Origin: JAXMHN01 sp964578605 | GTDB lineage: Bacteria; Verrucomicrobiota; Verrucomicrobiia; Limisphaerales; SIBE01 | NCBI GenBank assembly: GCA_964578605.1 | Contig: CAZODO010000005.1 | Span: 39,835 to 103,834, forward strand | Direction of reading: 5' to 3' | Length of the DNA: 64,000 nt | Part shown: positions 52,897 to 60,867 of the stretch, piece after piece | How positions within the stretch are numbered: the stretch's first letter is position 1 | Layout: every line of letters starts with the position of its first letter | Notes under the pieces: model-generated | Told to the model about the DNA's origin: nothing | Database searches by the model: none | The model's input: the letters and a program-made list of their open reading frames with translations, nothing else | Program-made: the position numbers and the translations under genes

Positions 52897-54972
52897 TCAG
52901 GGCCGCGTCGATGTCCGAAAGAACTGCTGGTTGGAAGCGTTGATCCCGCCATCTGCGTGGAAAAGGCTCCCCGTGTTGTCGATCTCGAGGATCGGACCAG
53001 AGCGCCATACGGGCAGCCGTTCGCTCCGGTCCAGGGTGAAGCGCTGCCCGGGCTGACCCGAGAACAAAAAGATCGAATCCTCAGGCTTTTCCGGGAACTG
53101 GAGGAAGCGGACGGGCCCGACCGAAGGAACCACCTGGCTGCGCAGGATCAAGCCTTCCACTCCGACAACGAGGAGCATCCCCGCGTGACTCGCAGCGGCA
53201 AACAACGACTTGCCCGTGATGGTCCCGCGATCGGTCCAGACGATGGCGTCGGGACTTGAGAGAACGGTGCCTTGAGTTCCGAAAGCAAAGTAAGTGTTGT
53301 CAATCCAATGCACGTCGTTCAACCACGCGGGGGTGCCGCTTTCCTGGGAGGTCCAGGTCAAGCCGTCAGGGCTGGTGAGAATCGTTCCGTTCTGGCCCAC
53401 GGCGATCAGCCGTCCACCGGCATAGCGAACCCGGTAAATCCAGTGGGTGACTCCGGAGGCGCGCGGTGTCCAATTCATCGCGTCGGGGCTCAAGAGAATC
53501 GTGCCATCGCGGCCCACGGCAACCACGCCGCCCGGGAACGCCTCGAGCGACGAAAGAAACGACTCGGTGGGCTTCTTCTGCGCCTTCCAAAGGAGGCCAT
53601 CGGTGCTGGTCAGGATGCTTCCCGCTCCGCCGCTGGCCACGAGCAATTCGCCGAAAGCCGTAATGCCCTGGAGATCGCTCGTCGTGCCCGAGTTTGCCGT
53701 CTGCCATTCGAGGCCCAGGGTGCTCACGTTGTTGGTGACCAGGGTGCCATCCAGGTTCGTGCTCACGACCGTCTCGAACGCCTCGACGCTGGTCGCGATG
53801 GCCCCGCGATTGCCAACGGCAACGGCCAAATTCGTTCGTCCACCTATCCCCAGGAAAATGGAATTATTCAGGGATTCCGCCGGGACTTCGACGTCCCAAC
53901 CTATTCCATCGACACTGCTCATGAGGGTGGCCCGATCGCCCACCGCGATAAAAACATTGCCGAACCGTTTAACGTCCCATAGCCAGTTCCTCAACGAATC
54001 GTCCAGGGAAGCCCACTCGGTCGATCCGTTGGGGTTGACCCATCCTTCCTGCAGGAGCCCAGTGCGCCCGCAAAGCACGAAGGAATTCGTGTCCGGGACC
54101 GCGCTCAGATACGTCCAGCGTGGCGGCGGCATGGAGGACGCCAAGGCATCGGTCCAGGGCTTTTGTCCCTGGCGAAGTCGCACTTCCATGTCACCCGCAA
54201 CCAAGCGGCTGGAGGCAAGCCCAGCGAACGCATTAAGTGTGTTCGTCGCCCCCGTGCCGACACGCTGCCAGTTACTGGCCGAACTGCTCTGATAGACCAC
54301 CCCGGAATCGCCCAGCACCCAGAAGTCACCGTCAAACCAGGCCACGCGGTTCAAGGCACTCGAGGTGAGAGTTTCCTGGGTCCAATTCACGCCGTCGCTG
54401 CTCTGGGCGACAATCCCGTCCTCGCCGACCGCCACGAACTTTCCTTTGCCATTCGGAGTTCCGTAAGCCACGCTGCGCAGCCAATGGCTGAAAAAGGGGC
54501 CTTGTCTTTGCCAAACCGTGCCATCGATGCTGGTGAAGATGGCGCCGCTGTCGCCAACGGCCACGGCCCTATCCGGTGACGCTGCGATTCCCTCCAGCCA
54601 ATCTTCCGTCCCGAGTTCGATCCACGCGAGGTCTAACGCGTTGATTCCTGAGAGGATCGTGCCCGCCTCCCCGCAAATGATCATCTTGTCTTTGAAAAAC
54701 GTGACGGAGCGGAGCGCCCGCGTGGTATGGCTCTCGCGAGGCGTCCACGCCACGAGGTCTCCGGAGGTGTAGATCTGGCCGCGCTCAGTCACTTGGATCC
54801 AGAACCCGTTGGTCTGGGCGATCTCGAAGATGTTGTTCCCGTGCGGCAGGGGATTGGACCAGCGCCAGGTCAGGGGAAAGTTTATGCCCCACGCCGGCCG
54901 GGCGGCGAGAATGCCTGCCAGGATCGGCAGCGCAAACACGACGGCTCGCAAACCTCTGACCATGCTGCTCAT
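52897..54972 (-). CDS. Exported Ycf48-like beta-propeller protein
   Basis: 691 aa from the ATG at 54972 (MSSM; an ATG at 54963 is also possible). Signal AVVFALPILAGILAARPAWG. About twelve repeats of the form 'AVGDSGAIFTSIDGTVWQRQ', for example VGEDGIVAQSSDGVNWTQ, VGRDGTILLSPDAMNWTP and VGQNGTILTSPDGLTWTSQ, as in Ycf48/BNR-type propellers; probably two seven-bladed rings. The C-terminal RFLQFPEKPEDSIFLFSGQP to FFRTSTRP is a small domain common at the ends of exported proteins in this phylum. No catalytic residues identified; structural or binding role likely. Confidence 0.84.
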   Translation of the reverse strand: MSSMVRGLRAVVFALPILAGILAARPAWGINFPLTWRWSNPLPHGNNIFEIAQTNGFWIQVTERGQIYTSGDLVAWTPRESHTTRALRSVTFFKDKMIICGEAGTILSGINALDLAWIELGTEDWLEGIAASPDRAVAVGDSGAIFTSIDGTVWQRQGPFFSHWLRSVAYGTPNGKGKFVAVGEDGIVAQSSDGVNWTQETLTSSALNRVAWFDGDFWVLGDSGVVYQSSSASNWQRVGTGATNTLNAFAGLASSRLVAGDMEVRLRQGQKPWTDALASSMPPPRWTYLSAVPDTNSFVLCGRTGLLQEGWVNPNGSTEWASLDDSLRNWLWDVKRFGNVFIAVGDRATLMSSVDGIGWDVEVPAESLNNSIFLGIGGRTNLAVAVGNRGAIATSVEAFETVVSTNLDGTLVTNNVSTLGLEWQTANSGTTSDLQGITAFGELLVASGGAGSILTSTDGLLWKAQKKPTESFLSSLEAFPGGVVAVGRDGTILLSPDAMNWTPRASGVTHWIYRVRYAGGRLIAVGQNGTILTSPDGLTWTSQESGTPAWLNDVHWIDNTYFAFGTQGTVLSSPDAIVWTDRGTITGKSLFAAASHAGMLLVVGVEGLILRSQVVPSVGPVRFLQFPEKPEDSIFLFSGQPGQRFTLDRSERLPVWRSGPILEIDNTGSLFHADGGINASNQQFFRTSTRP

Positions 54973-55004
54973 CTCGAGGGTGCCTGAGAGGAATCGCGAG
55001 CACC

Positions 55005-56456
55005 CTACCCGGGAAGGCTTTCGGCGGCAAGGGATTGCTGCTTCTCGCCCGGGGGACACTCAAACGACAGCACGAACACGGATCCTTGCGAGCCGGTTTC
55101 CTGCAGGTTCAGTTCGGCGCCGATGGAACTGGCGAGCTGTTTGCTGATCGCCAGCCCGATCCCGCTGCCGCCCTCCTTGGCAGACCGGCACGGCTTGAAA
55201 AGAGCGGACTGTTGTTCGGGCGGAATTCCCGGGCCCTGGTCTCGGACCTTGCAGATCACCCGGGCCGCTTGGGTGTGAACCGTCAGGCTCACGGCCTGAT
55301 CCCGGGGCGTTGCCTGGAGGGCGTTCTGCAGCAGGTTATGCAGAATCAGGCTGAGCAGGTTGGCCTCCCGGTTCTTTAGCACAGCGTCGCCTTGGACGTC
55401 CGCCTTGAACACAATCCCCGCCTCTCTTGCCAACGGCCGGGCTTTCGCCGCGATCATCTGAACGAATTCCTCCAACGAGAGCTCATACTGGCTGCACGTG
55501 CCTTCGTCGCTCAAGACACGCACGATATCGCTGATCATCGCTTGCATCCGGCGCGTGCTGGAAACGGCGAGTTGCCAATCGGCGCTGGTTTCTTCTTTGT
55601 CGGGATCGGCCGCGCGTGAACTCATGAAATGGTGCAGGCCGGAAAGGGGGTTCTTGAGCCCGTGAATCAGGTGGGCGGTCACCGTGCCGACCGCGGAGGT
55701 CTTGGCCGCCAGGGCCAATTCCTGGTTGGCGTGCAGCAGACTTTGCGTCCGTTCCGCAAGCAGGCGGTTCATCCGGTGCAATTGGCGGAAACTGGCGCCC
55801 AGGATCAGGACCAGCAAACCGCCGCCGACCACAAACGTGAGGCCGGCCTGGAGGATCAGGTGACGATCCAACTGCCTGAATTCATCGGCCACATTCGTTC
55901 CGTCCAGGATGAATTGCGCCACGCCCACCAGCCGTCGTTCGCTGGGCGGATGCAAGGGGATGGCCACTTCCAGCAACGGTCCTGTTTTCGAGGATGACGT
56001 GATGGCCAGGCTCACCTGGCTCAGGTCGGCCTGCTCGTGCAGTCGGGCCACCGGCTTCAATTCGCGCAACTGGACAAGGTCTTCCGATCTCAACGTCGCT
56101 TCGCTGACATGCGCGTCCGCAAACTCAAACTCGCCATTGGCATCAAAAACCCGTGTGCCGAGCAGGTCCAGCAATTGGGGCAGCCGCGCCGTTTCCAACA
56201 CTGCGGGCAAATGATCGGAGGGCTCTTCGTTAAGGCTCAGTCCGCTCTCAAGGTCCTCGGCGGTCTTCTCGCTGAGCCACAAGGCGTAGAGAATTTGCGC
56301 GTGCTGCCCCGTGATCTGCTCCCGGCTTTTCTGCCGAACATATTGCGAGCCGAAAAGGATCGTCCCGGCCAGGATGAACAAGGCCAGCCCAATGGGCAGT
56401 GCCAGCGGGATATGGCCGGCGCCCAACCAGCGGTTCTCTCGCGCTCGCGGCAGCAT
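55005..56456 (-). CDS. Orphan membrane sensor histidine kinase
   Basis: 483 aa. TM1 PLALPIGLALFILAGTILFG and TM2 LILQAGLTFVVGGGLLVLIL (about 200-220) bound a 165-residue periplasmic sensor with no named domain. The kinase core has HLIHGLKNPLSGLHHF (H-box, atypical HGLKNP), N-box LILHNLLQNALQATP, DQGPGIPPEQQ, and GSGIGLAISKQLASSIGA. A coiled helix (RMNRLLAERTQSLLHANQEL) joins TM2 to the core. No response regulator adjacent. The upstream region contains array D. Confidence 0.93.
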   Translation of the reverse strand: MLPRARENRWLGAGHIPLALPIGLALFILAGTILFGSQYVRQKSREQITGQHAQILYALWLSEKTAEDLESGLSLNEEPSDHLPAVLETARLPQLLDLLGTRVFDANGEFEFADAHVSEATLRSEDLVQLRELKPVARLHEQADLSQVSLAITSSSKTGPLLEVAIPLHPPSERRLVGVAQFILDGTNVADEFRQLDRHLILQAGLTFVVGGGLLVLILGASFRQLHRMNRLLAERTQSLLHANQELALAAKTSAVGTVTAHLIHGLKNPLSGLHHFMSSRAADPDKEETSADWQLAVSSTRRMQAMISDIVRVLSDEGTCSQYELSLEEFVQMIAAKARPLAREAGIVFKADVQGDAVLKNREANLLSLILHNLLQNALQATPRDQAVSLTVHTQAARVICKVRDQGPGIPPEQQSALFKPCRSAKEGGSGIGLAISKQLASSIGAELNLQETGSQGSVFVLSFECPPGEKQQSLAAESLPG

Positions 56457-56902
56457 TTCTCAAGATCAGCTTACTCTGCAGGCCGGGGTCAGGGGAAGCA
56501 ATTTGGGGCGAGCAATTCTCGTTCTCGGCCGGAGAAACACTGGCCACGGAACCCGAGCCGCCGCCCCAATCTTGTGGGGGTTCTTCCAATTATCAAGTAT
56601 GTTTCCACTATATTTCTACTATGGTTTTACTATGATAAAATAGTAAAAACATACTTGATACTTAGTGCAAACTTAGTGTAACACCGGATGCAGGGGCAAT
56701 GAGCGTCCGAGTCATCCCCACAACCGCCTTGGCCCGGCGCAGCCCATTGAACGGCGACGAATGAACAGTCGCCCCCATCGCCACCGGCGGTTCGGGCGAA
56801 AAGAGTTTGATTATCGCGATCTCAAGGAGTATTTGCGGGGGCAAACTCAATGCCCATGCAGCCACCCAGCGCCGTGATACGTCATTTTCCAGACGAGAGC
56901 CC
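56457..56902. other. Divergent intergenic region with 11-bp inverted array
   Basis: 446 bp between an orphan kinase (minus) and the small zinc-ribbon gene (plus). It contains array D at 56590-56683. Otherwise no gene, hairpin or promoter pair I would defend. Confidence 0.5.
56590..56683. repeat. 11-bp-period inverted repeat array (site D)
   Basis: Left: TTATCAAGTAT (56590), GTTTCCACTAT (56601), ATTTCTACTAT (56612), GGTTTTACTAT (56623); loop GATAAA (56634-56639); right: ATAGTAAAAAC (56640), ATACTTGATAC (56651), TTAGTGCAAAC (56662), TTAGTGTAACA (56673). The inner pair is 10/11 complementary; left unit 1 matches right unit 2 (10/11), so pairing can slip by one unit. A 14-bp perfect inverted pair (TATCAAGTATGTTT / AAACATACTTGATA) is embedded. 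Units resemble site B and E more than A and C. Confidence 0.9.
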
Positions 56903-57124
56903 GTGAAACCGCCTCTCACGACGCCCAGCAGAGTCCAGCGAGCGCTCGCGCGGGTGAGTGAGCACTGCGTGGTCTGCAACTTCGCCCGGAAGCGTCAGAA
57001 CGGGATGCTCTTCTGGCTGGTGAAATCGGTTGAAGGCCGGTGCTGCCCCTTTTGCCGCGCCTACCACAAGGTCTTTGGGCGCCTGTCTCACGAGCGGATA
57101 CCCCAGACGGATGAAACCCGGTAG
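56903..57124 (+). CDS. Small zinc-ribbon protein
   Basis: 73 aa from a GTG at 56903 (open to ATG 56807, but the GTG follows GAGAG and gives a cleaner protein). Two Cys pairs: EHCVVCNFARKRQNG and GRCCPFCRAYHKVFGR, a compact zinc-ribbon core. It looks like a family of short cysteine-rich proteins I have seen in this phylum, without function. Ends 14 bp inside the next gene, suggesting coupling. Confidence 0.6.
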   Translation: MKPPLTTPSRVQRALARVSEHCVVCNFARKRQNGMLFWLVKSVEGRCCPFCRAYHKVFGRLSHERIPQTDETR

Positions 57125-58532
57125 AACTTGCGTTGGACTTTGCCTGCTGCTTCCCGGGCTGAGCCTTGGCGCGCCCGAGGTCGGCGCTCCCGGCCCGGCG
57201 GTTTCCACGGCCCCGATCCGATGGGTTACGCTGGATCCGGGCCATTTTCATGCCGCGCTCCTTCACAAGCAGATGTGGGCCGGCATCGCAGAAACGGTGC
57301 ACGTTTACGCCCCGCTCGGACCGGATCTGCTGGCGCACTTGGAGCGGATCGCGCGGTTCAATTCCCGGGCGGGGAATCCCACCCATTGGCGTCTTGAGAT
57401 TCACGCAGGGCCGGACTCCTTGGAGCGCCTGCTTTGCGAGCGCCCCGGTGAAGTCGTCGTTCTCTCAGGCCGCAACCGTGGCAAGATCGACCGCATCAAC
57501 AGCCTGGTTCAACACGGGTTTCAAGTCCTGGCGGACAAGCCATGGATCCTCGAGACGGCGGAACTTCCCAAATTGCGAGGCGCGCTCGAGACGGCGGAGC
57601 GGACCGGCGTGGCGGCCTACGACGCGATGACGCAGCGGTTCGAGATCACGTGCCTCCTGCAGCGGGAACTGGTCAACGACCGGCAGGTCTTTGGCGATCC
57701 TGTCGCGGGAACGTTCTCCGAACCGGCCGTTCGGATGGAGAGTGTGCATTACCTCTTTAAGGAAGTCGCGGGCGTCCCTGCCCGCCGTCCGGGCTGTTTT
57801 TTCGATATCGAACAGCAGGGTGAAGGTTTGACGGACGTCGGGACGCACCTGGTGGATCTGGTGCAATGGACGCTTTTTCCCGAGCAAGCGATCGATTGCG
57901 AGCGGGAGATTCGGGTTCTGAAAGGCGAGCGCTGGCCGACCCGGTTGACCCTCTCCCAGCTGCGAAACATTACGGGCGACGGTCCGGCTCCAGCAGCTTC
58001 CGCCGCCCAGGACACGCTCGATTACTTTGCCAACAACGCCGTGCATTATACCATCCGGGGCGTTCATACCCTCCTCCAGATCCGCTGGGAATATGCCGCA
58101 CCCTCCGGAGTCAAAGACTCCGAAACGGCCATTTTCCAGGGAACCCGCTCGCGCGTGGAGGTTCGGCAGGGGCCGGAGGAGAACTTCCAGGCCGAGGTTT
58201 ATGTTGTGCCGATCGAACCGGCAGCGAGCGCCTGGATGGGCGGCCGTTTGAGCGCTTTCGTGGAGCGGATGCAGGGCCGCTGGCCTGGGGTGTCGGTCGA
58301 AGAGCAACCCGGACGCTTTCGCCTGGTGATCCCGGACCGCCTCCGCATCGGGCACGAAGAGCACTTTGAGCTTCTCACCCAGAGATTTCTGGAATATGTG
58401 CGCTTTCCGCAGCGGATCCCGAAGTGGGAGCGCCCGAACATGATCGCGAAGTACTACGTAACAACCCAGGGTGTGGAACTGGCCCGGAATGCTTCGGACC
58501 TTTCCCGCCCGCAGCCAAAGGAAAATCCATGA
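57111..58532 (+). CDS. Exported putative oxidoreductase (Oxidoreduct_C type)
   Basis: 473 aa from the ATG at 57111, with signal GLCLLLPGLSLGAPEVGA. The opening motif RWVTLDPGHFHAALLHKQM is distinctive of Gfo/Idh-like proteins with the Oxidoreduct_C domain. Then VLSGRNRGKIDRINSLVQHG, VLADKPWIL (DKP in place of EKP), VAAYDAMTQRFEITCLLQRE, GLTDVGTHLVDLVQWTLFP. Probably NAD-dependent and periplasmic. Overlaps the next gene's start by ATGA, so the two should be made together. Confidence 0.9.
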   Translation: MKPGRTCVGLCLLLPGLSLGAPEVGAPGPAVSTAPIRWVTLDPGHFHAALLHKQMWAGIAETVHVYAPLGPDLLAHLERIARFNSRAGNPTHWRLEIHAGPDSLERLLCERPGEVVVLSGRNRGKIDRINSLVQHGFQVLADKPWILETAELPKLRGALETAERTGVAAYDAMTQRFEITCLLQRELVNDRQVFGDPVAGTFSEPAVRMESVHYLFKEVAGVPARRPGCFFDIEQQGEGLTDVGTHLVDLVQWTLFPEQAIDCEREIRVLKGERWPTRLTLSQLRNITGDGPAPAASAAQDTLDYFANNAVHYTIRGVHTLLQIRWEYAAPSGVKDSETAIFQGTRSRVEVRQGPEENFQAEVYVVPIEPAASAWMGGRLSAFVERMQGRWPGVSVEEQPGRFRLVIPDRLRIGHEEHFELLTQRFLEYVRFPQRIPKWERPNMIAKYYVTTQGVELARNASDLSRPQPKENP

Positions 58533-59899
58533 GACCTCTCACACCCATCCTGGTTACTGCTGCCTTTTTCTTGCAGGCCACCACCGGGCCCACTGCCGCC
58601 GCGGCGGCTGAGAGTTCCCCTGCCGCCAAGACCCTCACGGCCCGCACCTACAATTCCGGTTTTCCTCGGGCTCACGATACCTACAACGGGATGTCGATCG
58701 CGAGCGACGGCAGGGTTTACTACGTCCTGAGTTCGGAATCGTACGAGATCGGGGCGCAGATGTATGTGTTCGATCCGGCCTCCGACAAGATACGGCACCT
58801 GGGCGATCTTACCGAAGCGTGCGGGGAGAAGGGCCAGCGGACCATTGCGCAAGGGAAGAGCCACGTGAACTTTGTCGAGGCGAACGGCAAGCTCTATTTC
58901 TCCACCCATATCGGCTACTACAGCCTGATTGATGGGATGGAAAAGATGGGGATTCCCCCGGCGGGTTTCAAGCCTTACCCGGGCGGGCACCTGCTCGCTT
59001 ACGAGATGGGCTCCGGCAATTTCGAGGACCTGGCGATTGCGCCGAACAAGGAGGGCGTCCTCACGATGAATATGGATGGGCGGCGCGGCCGGATCTTTGG
59101 GATCACCTGGCCAAGCGGCTATTTCTTCCGCTTCGACCTGGATTCGAAGACCATGAAGAATTTCGGCAAGGTTTCGCGCGAGGGCGAGAATGGCAAGGGC
59201 GCCGAGTACCGGACTCTGTGCCGGTCCATTGCCGTGAACCCGGAGGACGGTTCGGCCTACTTCACGACGGGCGATGGCGAGATCATTCGCTGCGGCAGCG
59301 ACGCAAACGAGCTTCAGACCGTGGCCGGTGAGGACATGAGGAAGGATTACTTCGGCCTGTATGATCCGACCTCGCCCGGGCATATGGGATACAATTGGCG
59401 GCAGACCGTCTGGCATCCGTCCGGCCGGGTTGTCTACGGCGTGCATGGCAATTCCGGATATCTGTTCCGCTTCGATCCCGCCGGGCCGCGCGTGGAAGTG
59501 CTCGAACGGCTCACTTCCGATCCGTCCAAGCGCAGCGGCATGTTCGACCAGTTCAGCTATGGGTATCTCGGCTTTTCCCTTGGGCCGGACGGCCACACGT
59601 TGCACTACCTGACGGGCGGTCCCATCTACATCGATGGGAAGCGGCTTCGTGGGAAGGACAGCACCGCGATGGGCGAAGCCAAGGGCCTTGAGAACCTTCA
59701 CCTCGTCACCTATGACATCCGCACGGGGAAAGGCATCGATCACGGCGCCGTTTTCTACGAGAACGGACAGCGGCCTCTCTATGTCAACTCGATAGCCGTG
59801 GGGCACGACGGGATGGTTTACACCCTGGCGCGAATCACGGAGAACGGCCGAACCCGCACGGACCTCATCAGCTTCCCCGGCCCCTTGAAGCGGCATTAA
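58529..59899 (+). CDS. Exported beta-propeller protein coupled to the oxidoreductase
   Basis: 456 aa from the ATG at 58529, overlapping the previous stop. Signal LTPILVTAAFFLQATTGPT. Propeller-like blades: HDTYNGMSIASDGRVYYVLS, MYVFDPASDKIRHLGDLTEA, GYFFRFDLDSKTMKNFGKVS, SIAVNPEDGSAYFTTGDGEI, QTVWHPSGRVVYGVHGNSGY, SIAVGHDGMVYTLARITENG. No enzyme motif. Function unknown; genetic coupling argues it works with the oxidoreductase as a binding or scaffold partner. Confidence 0.8.
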   Translation: MRPLTPILVTAAFFLQATTGPTAAAAAESSPAAKTLTARTYNSGFPRAHDTYNGMSIASDGRVYYVLSSESYEIGAQMYVFDPASDKIRHLGDLTEACGEKGQRTIAQGKSHVNFVEANGKLYFSTHIGYYSLIDGMEKMGIPPAGFKPYPGGHLLAYEMGSGNFEDLAIAPNKEGVLTMNMDGRRGRIFGITWPSGYFFRFDLDSKTMKNFGKVSREGENGKGAEYRTLCRSIAVNPEDGSAYFTTGDGEIIRCGSDANELQTVAGEDMRKDYFGLYDPTSPGHMGYNWRQTVWHPSGRVVYGVHGNSGYLFRFDPAGPRVEVLERLTSDPSKRSGMFDQFSYGYLGFSLGPDGHTLHYLTGGPIYIDGKRLRGKDSTAMGEAKGLENLHLVTYDIRTGKGIDHGAVFYENGQRPLYVNSIAVGHDGMVYTLARITENGRTRTDLISFPGPLKRH

Positions 59900-59927
59900 G
59901 TCAGGACGGGCGAGCGCTATCGGATCG

Positions 59928-59957
59928 CATCCCTTCTTCTGGGAGGAAGAAGGGATG
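59928..59957 (+). terminator. Perfect 12-bp hairpin after the propeller gene
   Basis: CATCCCTTCTTC (59928-59939) pairs with GAAGAAGGGATG (59946-59957) over a TGGGAG loop, 29 bp after the upstream stop. Strong stem but no T-run, so it may terminate with Rho or act as an mRNA stabiliser. Confidence 0.65.
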
Positions 59958-60014
59958 GCTTCCTGCTTCCCGCATTTGCTTTCACATGGAACTCCGCGCA
60001 GTTTAAGAAGAGGT

Positions 60015-60779
60015 ATGGACGACAAGTTTGACCTGCGAGACCTGCTGAAGAGCTGGCCTTATGATTCGGAGAATGATGTGCGCCTGGTGACCGGCGCGGA
60101 CGGACGCGAAGTGCTGCAGGTTCGCCTTCCACTTGGCATCGAGCAGTACGAACTCAAAGGGCGCCCTGACGGCCAGCGGCCTCACGGCAAAGAATCCGCC
60201 CTGCAGTACTACCTCGAGCGCTTCGCTCAAGCGGAAAAGGCCGGAGAAGCTTCCGACTTCCAGCTCGGACCGGAAGAGTGCGCCGAGCTGTTTTCCGAAG
60301 GCACTCTTTACTACTACCGATACTTGCACCTGTTTCAGGCCAAAGATTGGACCGGCACCATCCGGGATACCGCGCGGAACCTCCAGCTCTTTGACTTCGT
60401 GCACCGGCACGCGGCGGAAGAGGAGGACCGGATGTACATGGAACAATGGCGTCCCTACTTGTTGCGCATGCATGCCGCGGCCCAGGTGATGCTCATGCTC
60501 GAGAACAGCCAGTTTGCCGACGCGCTCAATGCCGTCAACGCCGCCATTGCCAAGATCGAAAGTCTTGAAGACCTGGACGACGAGACCTTCGAGTTCGAAC
60601 GCGAACGCTCGCTGGCTGCCCTAAGAGACATGGCCAGCCAAATCGAAGAAAGCCAGCCTGTCTCGGAGCTGGAATCGTTGGAACGTGAATTGCGAAAGGC
60701 GATCGAAACCCAGCACTTCGAACGCGCTGCGGACCTTCGGGACCGGATTCGCGCTTTGCGAAGCCAGCCCAAGAAGTAG
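60015..60779 (+). CDS. UVR-motif protein of unknown function
   Basis: 254 aa from the ATG at 60015, preceded by AGAGG. The last 40 residues (LESLERELRKAIETQHFERA, ADLRDRIRALRS) are a UvrB/UvrC interaction motif, as in UvrB, UvrC, McsA and ClpC-type proteins. The rest is helical: FDLRDLLKSWPYDSENDVRL, QYYLERFAQAEKAGEASDFQ, TLYYYRYLHLFQAKDWTGTI; no nuclease or kinase motif. It likely binds a partner through the UVR coiled segment. Alone between a terminator-like hairpin and GH116. Confidence 0.82.
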   Translation: MDDKFDLRDLLKSWPYDSENDVRLVTGADGREVLQVRLPLGIEQYELKGRPDGQRPHGKESALQYYLERFAQAEKAGEASDFQLGPEECAELFSEGTLYYYRYLHLFQAKDWTGTIRDTARNLQLFDFVHRHAAEEEDRMYMEQWRPYLLRMHAAAQVMLMLENSQFADALNAVNAAIAKIESLEDLDDETFEFERERSLAALRDMASQIEESQPVSELESLERELRKAIETQHFERAADLRDRIRALRSQPKK

Positions 60780-60867
60780 CCGCATCTCAGTCTTGCATCC
60801 GCGGCCGATCTGATTCATAAGCTCTTTGCTGCTAACGCACCGTAGCGGCTTGACGCAGGAGTGAGCT

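Noticed and set aside
58454..60025. 523-codon minus frame opposite the propeller gene
   Set aside because: No domain; the plus strand has a signal peptide and coupled start.
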